Positions 54,741 to 64,000 of a stretch of 64,000 nucleotides of DNA are shown in pieces. How positions within the stretch are numbered: position 1 is the first letter of the stretch; each line of letters starts with the position of its first letter. Origin of the DNA: Turritopsis dohrnii (lineage: Eukaryota > Cnidaria > Hydrozoa > Anthoathecata > Oceaniidae); assembly GCA_027922465.2 (NCBI GenBank), contig BQMF02000117.1, forward strand, positions 186,001 through 250,000. Reading direction: 5' to 3'. The notes under the pieces are model-generated. The model made no database searches and was not told where the DNA came from. It saw only the letters and a program-made list of their open reading frames with translations. Both the position numbers and the translations under genes were made by a program.

Positions 54741-56541
54741 AACAAGATGCCCTTGCAGGCATAAGGATTTCTGCAAAATCAGCTGAAGAATGAAAATTGA
54801 AAGACTATGAGGTAGTTTACACGGTCAAACTTGTGCCTTGTCTAATGTAAATCAATTGACCTGCGATTAAACAATACCTTTACTTAAGAATGCAAGAGTT
54901 TTCTTAAGTACAGGTCATTAGATTTACATTAGACAAGGCAAAAGTTCGACCGTATAAACTACACTTAAGACATTCTTAAAATTTAAAAAAAATTAATCAT
55001 TTCCACGATATATGTTTATTAAACTTCTAATCATGTACTCCCCAAAAATCTGGAAAAACATAGTCACTACGCAAAATTTTATACCAATAAACAATAAACT
55101 TGATTATAGAACGCCATAATGTTCTTTATTTTGTTGGCACGTAATGATATCAAGGACACAGTGATTTACTCAGATAAGACAATGAGTATGCATGTAATTC
55201 AATCGAAATGTTATAAATTTATATACATGAATTCAATATGTCTATTCTATCTTCCTAACCGGAATTCCTAAATCACAAGCACAGAAAGGAAAACATAGAT
55301 TTTGATCATGCAAAATATATAATACATACAAAATCAATAGACATATAACTGAAAACAGAAATTTGTGCTTTAGTTCGATTAACAATGTCGTTGCCATCTT
55401 TTTAATTTACAAACATTACAAACAAAGCATTACCTGAACTTAAATTTTATGAAAAGATTATAAAGATTTATACAGAAACTTAAAAAGCATTTAATTTTTA
55501 ATTACGCATACACCCCAGGGCATTATGAAAGCATAACTGACACAATACGAAACTGGCAATAAACTTAATGAACAAAATAACATTAAATTTAAATAGATGC
55601 TTTCAGATATCACAACGATTTCAACATATGTATATATATAAGTCTTTCAACAATATGTACGGTCAATCTTACAAATTACGAAAAGAGTTCCCAAACACAA
55701 AAAGTAAACAAAACTTATCAAAATTAGCAAACATAACTGAAAGCAGAAATTTGCGTTAAAGGATGTCCAGTATTTAGAATTTACAGACAATCAAAGTAAG
55801 TAAATAGTAAGTCCCCATTCCTAATTCAAGACATTGATAATACAGCCAAGAACTATACAAGTAAATAAGCTAAAATAGCTAGAGAAACATCAAACATAAA
55901 ATGATGCACCACAGCCACAGGCAGAGGGTACTACACAAGCAAGACATTCTTGTATGTTGTTGGAGCTGAAGAGGAAACTGAGCTGAGCTGTATGTATCCA
56001 GAGCTTAAAAAGCACTACAGTCTACACATGAAACAAACGATATTTCGTATTTAGAAAGGCTTAAAAGAATCCCAGACATTTTCCAAAAAATAAAAGCATT
56101 CTTTTTCACACACACTGTTTTTATAAAACATTGAGAACTTGTTTTTAGAAAAGAATGAACACAGTAGAATCATTGTAAGATAAATAACAAATTTTCTACC
56201 CTTTACTTTCGGTTTTGGAAGTGTAAATCTTCTTTTAAATATATTCCACATTGATCAATCAACTTTTGGAAATCTAAGTGAGTTTCTTCGGTACCGCTGA
56301 TAGTACACCATTATGCGAACGGCGTGCAAATGTAAAGTCGAAAAATACCCGGATAATCACATGGCACGGCGCAGATCAAGCCAATAAACTGTCGCTATTG
56401 AAGTTAAGGTGGCTATATTAGCACCCTTTCGTAGAAATCGGGCATTATGCACCAATCACGATTGAGACGCCTTTTTTATGAACCAATGAAATTCGAGAAA
56501 CAAATATGAGCCGGTTTGGACAGTAAGATGAAAAAAAAAAA
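54741..56541 (-). mobile_element. Array unit B3
   Basis: Close copy of B2, including the palindromic MITE at 54812-54962, with the TGCCCTTGCAGGCA hairpin at left and CCGGTTTGGACAGTAAGATG at right. Confidence 0.8.
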
Positions 56542-57761
56542 AACAAGATGCCCTACCGGGCAGAAGGATTTCTGCAAGCTTTGCTGCTGAAAATGAAACA
56601 AAAATGCAACACAAGCAGCCTAGATTCGTCCTGCTAAACTAAAACAGTCACATCATTCAACTCGAGAAGCATCAGCATTAAATCAACAAAAATGTTGATG
56701 CGATTGACAATGTTCGTCAAGAAAGTCAGTCTACATTAACGGAAAAAAGAGGCTTTTCTTTATGCTACGGTAGAGATTATTTATGAAGATCTATTGGTAC
56801 GAATAAGCGGAATGATTGTTACTGGATATTTGCCACCCACGTACTCCAAAAAGTGCATTGACACAATACGAAACTCTAATTTAACCACATCAAACATAAT
56901 GAATTCTATAAAAAGATTCTGTGTATACTGGCGGCAATACATCATTTGGACAGCACAATAATTATATATATAAAGTTTCTACATTGATCTCCTCAGGATG
57001 AAAAAGATATGTAATATCACAATAATTGTTACTTAGAAATTAAAATTCATATCTAATCTAAAAGTTAAAAAAAAACAACATACATAGGGAGCAAAGAGAT
57101 ATGGTGATATAGCCAGAATACATCCAAACATTGCTAGTAAATATAGTATAAATAGCTGTATTATTAGAGTAATTATGTTGGTGATGCTGGGGGGAGCAGC
57201 TGAAAGGAAGCTAAGCTGAGCTTTAAGAATCCAAAAGCTTCTAAAAATTGACTTCAGACATGCGTACACATACAAATACACAAAGGTCTTTCATATTTAA
57301 AAAAGCTTGGAGCAAAAATAAAACAAGAAATACCTTTTCTTCCACACCATGTATTGGCATTGTTTTCATATTTTAAACTTCAAGAAAACTTCTTTCAAAA
57401 AACCGAATAACCACGCTGTAATTTAATTTTGTGAACAAGACAAGTTCCCAACAGTAATGCAATTCTTTATATAAAATTATAAGCTGTATTAACTTCTTTT
57501 AAATCCATATTTTCATCAAAGAAACTTTTAGCAAACTACACACGTTTTTTCGCTGCCATTTTTAAAACGTTTTGAAGACGATCACATGGCATGGCGAAAA
57601 TCAGCCAATGAACTGTCGCTATTGAAGTTAAGGTGGCTAAATTAACACCCTTTCTTAGTAGTCGGGCATTATGCACCAATGACAATTAAGACGGCTTTTT
57701 TATGAACCAATGAAATTTAAGAAACAAAAATGCGTAGGTTTGGACAGTAAGATGAAAAAAA
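56542..57761 (-). mobile_element. Array unit A6 (diverged A subfamily)
   Basis: A-type unit differing from A1-A5 at many sites but nearly identical to A7, for example GATTCGTCCTGCTAAACTAA. A6 and A7 form a separate subfamily. Confidence 0.82.
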
Positions 57762-58973
57762 AACAAGATGCCCTACCGGGCAGAAGGATTTCTGCAAGCT
57801 TTGCTGCTGAAAATGAAACAAAAATGCAACACGAGCAGCCTAGATTCGTCCTGCTAAACTAAAACAGTCACATCATTCAACTCGAGAAGCATCAGCATTA
57901 AATCAACAAATATGTTGATGCGATTGACAATGTTCGTCAAGAAAGTCAGTTTACATTAACGGAAAAAAGAGGCTTTTCTTTATGCTACGGTAGAGATTAT
58001 TTATGAAGATCTATTGCTACGAATAAGCGGAATGATTGTTACTGGATATTTGCCACCCACGTACTCCAAAAAGTGCATTGACACAATACGAAACTCTAAT
58101 TTAACCACATCAAACATAATGAATTCTATAAAAAGATTCTGTGTATACTGGCGGCAACCAATACATCATTTGGACAGCACAATAATTATATAAAGTTTCT
58201 ACATTGATCTCCTCAGGATGAAAAAGATATGTAATATCACAATAATTGTTACTTAGAAATTAAAATTCATATCTAATCTAAAAGTTAAAAAAAAAACATA
58301 CATAGGGAGCAAAGAGATATGGTGATATAGCCAGAATACATCCAAACATTGCTAGTAAATATATAGCTGTATTAGAGTAATTATGTTGGTGATGCTGGGG
58401 GGAGCAGCTGAAAGGAAGCTAAGCTGAGCTTTAAGAATCCAAAAGCTTCTAAAAATTGACTTCAGACATGCGTACACATACAAATACACAAAGGTCTTTC
58501 ATATTTAAAAAGGCTTGGAGCAAAAATAAAACAAGAAATACCTTTTCTTCCACACCATGTATTGGCATTGTTTTTATATTTTAAACTTCAAGAAAACTTC
58601 TTTCAAAAAACCGAATAACCACGCTGTAATTTAATTTTGTGAACATGACAAGTTCCCAACAGTAATGCAATTCTTTATATAAAATTATAAGCTGTATTAA
58701 CTTCTTTTAAATCCATATTTTCATCAAAGAAACTTTTAGCAAACTACACACGTTTTTTCGCTGCCATTTTTAAAACGTTTTGAAGACGATCACATGGCAT
58801 GGCGAAAATCAGCCAATGAACTATCGCTATTGAAGTTAAGGTGGCTAAATTAACACCCTTTCTTAGTAGTCGGGCATTATGCGCCAATGACGGTACAGAC
58901 GGCTTTTCTATCGACCAATGAAATTCGAGAAACAAATATGCGCCGGTTTGGACAGGATGAAAAAAAAAAAAAA
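57762..58973 (-). mobile_element. Array unit A7, rightmost body
   Basis: Near-copy of A6. It ends CGCCGGTTTGGACAGGATG before an A-rich tract and the stacked termini. Confidence 0.82.
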
Positions 58974-59235
58974 CAGAAAAACACGGACGATCGTAAAGTA
59001 TTTCTTGCTTACGCAGAAATCCAAAAACAGAAAAACACGGACGATCGTAAAGTATTTCTTGCTTACGCAGAAATCCAAAAAACAGAAAAACACGGACGAT
59101 CGTAAAGTATTTCTTGCTTACGCAGAAATCCAAAAAACAGAAAAACACGGACGATCGTAAAGTATTTCTTGCTTACGCAGAAATCCAAAAACCAAAGCCG
59201 GTTGTAAGGTATTTCTTGCTTTCGCAGAAATCCAA
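58974..59235 (-). repeat. Five stacked Helentron 5' termini
   Basis: Four copies of the roughly 53-bp AGAAAAACACGGACGATCGT...GCAGAAATCC piece plus one variant (AAAGCCGGTTGTAAGGTATT...). Each is the outer end of an element without its body. Open frames here are repeat artefacts. Confidence 0.92.
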
Positions 59236-59639
59236 ATATCTGCTTATTGTTTTCCTGAACATTTATTAGCACATGTAAACAAGCGCAAAGTGCCAAATTA
59301 AGTTAGGATGTTATTTGTTATTATTATTTATTATGTAGAAGAGAAAGCTTACGGTATAGTAAAAATAAAAGCAATTATTTTTTTCTCAATATCTTCTCAA
59401 CAGTTGCCATAGAACTGGGAAAATGTTTCTCTCTTTTCAACACTCGTGCGTCCCCACAAATTTGCAGTCAAATGATCGTGTGTCGCCTTGCTCTTTCAAA
59501 CAAAATAACTTTATAGACAAACACCATCCTAAGTAATCAAGAAAAATAGAGCGAAAAATGATGCGGATACGCAAGCGCTGTACGCTTCTAATTGTACAGT
59601 TTCTCGTACAAAGCAACGTGTGCTGATCATTAACTAAAT

Positions 59640-59995
59640 AAATCATTATTTTGAAAAAATACTATAAAAACTTCTGATAAGATTGAAGAACGCATAAAGA
59701 ACGCCTTGTGAACGCATAAAGAACACATAAACTTCTAATAAAAAGCAAAACGTCCATCGAGCGTTCTTCATGAATGCTCAATTGTTCTTCATGAACGTTT
59801 GTGCGTTCACAATACGTTCATTATGCATTCACAAATTACATGAAAGTATCTTGACGTTCTTTATGCATTCTTCAAGAACGCTCGTGCGTTCACAATGCGT
59901 TCATATGCGTTCTTCATTGACTAATGAAGAACGTTTATACGTTCTTCATGCGTTCGTAATGTGTTCGTGTGTCCGGGAAGAACGCAAAAGCTCAT
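59640..59995. repeat. GAACGCAT / ATGCGTTC motif cluster
   Basis: About fifteen short copies of GAACGCATAA, GTTCTTCATG and TGCGTTCACA in both orientations, able to fold back on itself. No coding feature recognised. Confidence 0.7.
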
Positions 59996-61613
59996 AGTAG
60001 TGAGCCGCCAAGGCGGCGTCGCTCGCCGCCCATGTCCACCTGCTCTGTATCACTGTATCAATAAACGTAAAATTTCCTTATAAACGGCTTGTACAACTTG
60101 TGTTCAACCAGAAGCAGATTCGAAGTCACAACTTCTGGTAAAACCAATCTTTTATCAGTGTAACAATACACTCAAAACGTATAGAGAGAAAACTTCAACT
60201 TTTTATTAACTTTTGTTTTAAAAAAGTTACGCGCTCTAACATGGGTGCTATCAAACCTAAGCGGGAAATGGTTTCTCTTCTTAAAAAGATCACACGGGAG
60301 GAGAGAAAAAAAGGCACGTGCTAAATGAATAAAGTGAATAAAAAAAAACGTTCGATCTGACTAAAATAGCAGGGGCGGATCTAGGATTTTTTAAGGGTTA
60401 GGCAAATTTTTTTTGCCAAACACGCATAAGGGCGCAATCGATGAAATTTACGCCAGTTTACGCCCAATCTAATACATACTTTTCGAAATGTAAAAAATAT
60501 TAACTCGAATTCATTCGTCCTAACGTAAGGAGTGTTATAATGCAAGCCTATATTGTTGCACTAATGGAATAAGGGAAATAAACAAAAGAAAACTAATTGA
60601 GTATGAACGGAATGTATTGAACTACTTTATGTAGGCCAAAATAATATTTTCTGCCAGATTGGAGGTTAAGTAAATAACCAATAAATTACTTCATCTGTTA
60701 TCTTCTTCATTTTCTTGATTGCTTGTACATGAACAGGAAGAATCCATCAAATGAAAACATACTTGTAATGAATCAAATAAATAAATTTTCAATCACCTAT
60801 ACCATGATAGATTGGAGCACTCAGATAAATACATGATATTTCATCTATGTACTGGTCAAGATGGTCAGATAGAAAGAAAAGAAAAGAAATTATATTAAGA
60901 AATAGTCTATTGTAAAATGACCAAAATCAAAATTAGAGACAAGCTCCTTGATCATTATCCGGCAGCAAAATAAAAACAGATTTTTGCACTAGGCGCTCAT
61001 CAAATCAAATAGTATACCCTACCCTAAAAATGATCCATGGTTATTAATGTCAACCACAATATAGTAAAAGATGGTGTTTCCAGAAATCCCTGAGACAAGT
61101 CCTAGAACCTATAAAACTACACAACAACAGATAAATTATGTCTGCTTCATCTTAAATAAGAGCTACAACATTTTTTCCAGAATTTAATGTAGCATAGGAA
61201 ACAAGAAGTCAAACTAAAACATTATGTAAATTACCTTTTTCAAAAGAAGACAAAATGAAAGAATAACTCCAAGATGTTTAAGTGTTCCTGCATCCAAAAT
61301 GATATTTCAAGGGATGATAGAATGCACAAAGTTGTTTCAGAAGTCTTAGTTTTTGGAAATTCTGTTTCCTTGGGCAGATATTTTGATTTAAAAATCATAA
61401 AATCATACAATACATAATTATGATGTATAATTATGTATAAGAATAAGATTTCTGTTCTTTGTTTATGTGTATAAACTCTCAATATATTATAACTTCATTT
61501 TCTTATCACTCACTCAAAGTGAAAGCCCTTTCTCTCTATAGTAAATTAAAAAGATATAGTATTAATGATAACTTTCGATGAGAAGTTTAACCTATATCCT
61601 ATCTTATTATAAA

Positions 61614-61773
61614 GTGGCGGATCTAGAGGTATGTCGAAATTTGTGTAGGAGAGTGTTAGCAATCTAACCATAAAAAAAAGCGTCCAAATAATCCCATTGG
61701 TAATGTAAATTGAATTCACAAATTATGTTAAAGCTCTCCTACACAAATTTTGACATACCTCTAGATCCACCAC
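61614..61773. mobile_element. 160-bp MITE nested in the larger transposon
   Basis: The arms GTGGCGGATCTAGAGGTATG and their mirror image extend about 40 bp each. The GGCGGATCTAG core resembles the host transposon's end, suggesting a related family. Flanking duplication unclear. Confidence 0.75.
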
Positions 61774-62519
61774 TGTTATATAACATCATAAAATATGCAT
61801 TGCATAAAGTGAATGTAAGATTTCGAAAATTAAATATATACATATCTCAGAAACTGGAAGTAAGTAATACTAACAAGAGTCTTTTTGATCTCTATCATAT
61901 TGGTTCATATCATTTTGGACACAGGATCCTTTTAAAGTTCCTTAATTCAAAACCAGACAGTCATCTCGAACCAAGAAAAATTATACTGAACTGTAGAAAT
62001 AAGTTACCAAGTAGAGATACTGGTGCTAAAAAAACCATGCAGCTGCCTACGCAAAACAACTCAGAAAAATAACAATGACTTTGTGTATTATAAACTCAGT
62101 CATTCAAACGTAACTCCATAACATTTACAGATGCATTTTTGGTTAACAGAAACAGATACCAAAAATATTTATATACATCATTAATCAATAAAGAATAGGC
62201 TTCGGTTCAGTTGACACAAACAAACTTATTATACATAGCTGAGCTAATAATTAACTGTCAACGAATTATGGTGCTAATAATCCATTTATATTACATAAAA
62301 TAATAAAACACTTGCTTTAAAGCAGCCACAATGTTTTCATTTCGCAAAAGCAAAAGAAGAGACATAACTCGAAAAAAATGCTTTTCCTAGATTTTGAAGT
62401 CAGTTTTCAACAGATGTATTAAGTGAATTTTCATTATTGCTATCAAAAGCTGCAACGATGTTTTCTAGCGAATCCATGTTGAACTGAGTCTAATTCGAAG
62501 GTCCCACGGTCGTTTTGTG

Positions 62520-62700
62520 CAGATTTGGTGACCATTATTCATTCAATAAAGTGTGTAAACCCGTGGTTGTACCTTAGGCAAATTTTCTTCTGGTTCATTC
62601 ATTTAAAGTGTGTAAACCCATGGCTCCTTAGGCAAATTTTCTTCCAGTTCATTCATTAAAGTGTGTAAACCCGGGGGGCTCCTTAGGCAAATTTTCTTCG
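62520..62700. repeat. Three 60-bp tandem repeats
   Basis: TAAAGTGTGTAAACCC followed by CCTTAGGCAAATTTTCTTC and a TTCATTCA block is repeated three times inside the CAGGGG transposon. Confidence 0.88.
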
Positions 62701-63092
62701 CCCCTAAGGTGAGCGTTAGGCACTAGTCTGTGTTGTCAATGTGACTATGAGAAGTCGTTTTCGGGGCAGAGATCACTACCTATAAACTCAAGCTGTAAAA
62801 AACATTAATTTTTAACATCATGGCGCGCGCCGCGCCTCGCCGCCGGGGAGAATAATAATCCCCTATTATTTGGGAAAGAAAGGATCGGGCGGATTGGATA
62901 TGCGGGAATCTCTTGATATTTTCGATTATTTTCTGATTATTGTAATACAATACCTTTTTCATACAATTTTATGAAAAACATTATTTAACTGATTTTGGGT
63001 TAGGCATTTGCCTAAGTTGCCTAACCCTGGATCCGCCCCTGAATAGATTAAAAGAAATCGATTAAAACAAATTGACAACTATTATGACAAAA

Positions 63093-63761
63093 AGCAAAAA
63101 AAAAATATTTTGTATCATGATACTCTTTTTTTACCTATCGGTTTTTAAACATTTTGATTGCTCGAAAAAAAGTTCACCCGTCTCAGACAGTCAGGCAAGG
63201 ATACGTTAGGATACACTGGTAAACCGCACGCTGTCACGTTCTGCCACTGCTGCTTTTTATGTCCAAAACGTTTAATCAGTTAGTTTCTTTGTATTTAGTT
63301 GATGTATTGTTTTCGAAGCCAAGTCAACGTGGAATATAAAACTAACAATAATAATAAAAACAAAACGTTATTCCCATTAGTTCATCAGCCAAAAATAGTC
63401 ACGTTCGATTGGGGTTGCCATGTATTTGCTTCGAACTCACGTCGCACACAAAAAAAGAAATAATTTCGCTCACAACTCAATCTACCATTTTGCGTGACTT
63501 ACAAACAAACAAACAAACAAACAGACAGACAGAGAATCGGCTATTAATATATAGATTATACGACCGAAATGGGGGGGAGATTTGATCTTGAAATCGGGAA
63601 GATTTTTGGAAACCAAATCGGAACGGACCACGAGTGCAATGTCACGTTAGTGAGGGTTTAATGACAGGAATGTATGTAACATATTTGTGGAAATGCCATT
63701 AGAATGAAGGCACATGAAACATCCTGTACATAATTATTTCCTTTTCGGGAAGCACTTCAAT
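63093..63761. other. Probable upstream region of the eIF3d gene
   Basis: AT-rich spacer with a (CAAA)n(CAGA)n microsatellite at about 63488-63530. I see no firm TATA box or initiator. An in-frame ATG at 63714 precedes the chosen start. Confidence 0.5.
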
Positions 63762-63887
63762 ATGGCGGCTCACTTCATTCCTCCAATAATTCAAGATAAC
63801 CCATCTGGATGGGGACCATGTGCTGTGCCCACAGAGTTTAAAGATATACCTTATCAACCTTTTTCCAAAGGTGACAGGATTGGGAAG
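63762..63887 (+). CDS. EIF3D: Eukaryotic translation initiation factor 3 subunit D, first coding exon
   Basis: Codes [20 protein letters not shown], then [18 protein letters not shown] and RIGK before the donor GTAATT. The N-terminus of eIF3d, with I-Q-D-N-P-x-G-W-G-P-C and [10 protein letters not shown], is highly conserved in animals. The protein is an eIF3 subunit that can bind the mRNA cap during specialised initiation. Only 42 codons are visible, ending in phase 0. I chose the ATG at 63762 because the family starts M-A; the upstream in-frame ATG at 63714 would add 16 residues. The rest lies beyond the window. Confidence 0.93.
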
Positions 63888-64000
63888 GTAATTTTTTATA
63901 TTGCAATTTAATTTTGTATTGTGACATTAATACGAATTGAATAAAAAAAACCCAAATATAAATATTTTAGCTTTTATATACTTTCTTTTAGCGGTTTTAA

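Larger units (their letters stand above)
60370..63041. mobile_element. CAGGGGCGGATC-ended transposon with 5-bp duplication
   Basis: The ends CAGGGGCGGATCTAGGATT and GGATCCGCCCCTG are flanked by AATAG on both sides (60365-60369 and 63042-63046); copy 1 of the host repeat confirms the empty site. It is 2,672 bp with subterminal TTAGGCAAA-like motifs and no recognisable transposase. hAT-like ends, but with a 5-bp duplication like the element at 16714-17192. Confidence 0.87.
60001..63092. repeat. Dispersed repeat, copy 2 (interrupted at 60370-63041)
   Basis: Bases 60001-60369 and 63042-63092 together match 30943-31355 almost base for base. The break coincides with the ends of the CAGGGG-type transposon. 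Confidence 0.88.

Noticed and set aside
58744..59296. Overlapping 60-134 codon frames around the stacked termini
   Set aside because: Each translates the repeated CACGGACGATCG...AAATCC unit in a different frame on both strands; none has a start context or domain.
61710..62072. 120-codon plus-strand frame inside the CAGGGG transposon
   Set aside because: It begins within the nested MITE, shows no transposase motif and is probably chance in AT-rich DNA, although decayed coding sequence cannot be excluded.
63985..64000. Acceptor and start of the second eIF3d exon (TTTTAG then CGGTTTTAA)
   Set aside because: In the required phase it reads Arg-Phe-stop, which does not match eIF3d, so the true next exon lies beyond the window.

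Overview
The window is metazoan nuclear DNA. It is AT-rich, its genes are split by GT-AG introns, and it carries a polycystin-1-type gene, the first coding exon of eIF3d and many eukaryotic transposons. Base composition and repeat content would suit an AT-rich invertebrate such as a hydrozoan cnidarian. No marker here fixes the species, so that is a guess.

Region 1 (about 1-26,700, + strand) is most of one gene, a polycystin-1 (PKD1) homologue. I assembled 24 exons by reading splice sites and codon phase. They encode about 3,430 residues in the order LRR, LRR C-terminal cap, PKD repeats, REJ, GAIN/GPS, TM1, PLAT, TM2-TM6, TOP (polycystin) domain, TM7-TM11 and a cytoplasmic tail ending in a probable coiled coil. 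The start codon lies upstream of base 1. The ectodomain from the LRR cap to REJ is mostly one 4.2 kb exon, while the membrane part is finely split. The introns hold inverted-repeat DNA transposons (TTAA, TA, 4-, 5- and 9-bp target duplications), minisatellites and a 3.6 kb rolling-circle element. An 84-nt stop-free intron sits inside the PLAT code, and one exon shows an unexplained one-base frame change.

Region 2 (26,700-31,970) is intergenic and repetitive. It holds a TTAA element split by a 5'-truncated LINE, an inverted-repeat element, a tRNA-derived SINE and a cluster of short palindromes.

Region 3 (31,985-59,235) is a head-to-tail array of Helentron-type (Helitron2) rolling-circle elements, all on the minus strand. 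One autonomous copy (40,459-50,770) carries a single 2,295-codon ORF with a 2A ribosome-skipping motif, a cysteine-protease-like domain, HUH Rep, PIF1-type helicase and a C-terminal APE-like endonuclease. The other units are 1.2-1.8 kb derivatives sharing its termini, plus a small one containing a tRNA-Asn-like module. The right edge carries five stacked copies of the 5' terminus, which suggests serial nested insertion.

Region 4 (59,236-64,000) holds a dispersed repeat interrupted by a 2.7 kb CAGGGG-type transposon, then the first coding exon of eIF3d (+ strand) near the right edge.

I see no operons, bacterial signals or CRISPR arrays. The host genes and the transposons show no functional link beyond co-location.
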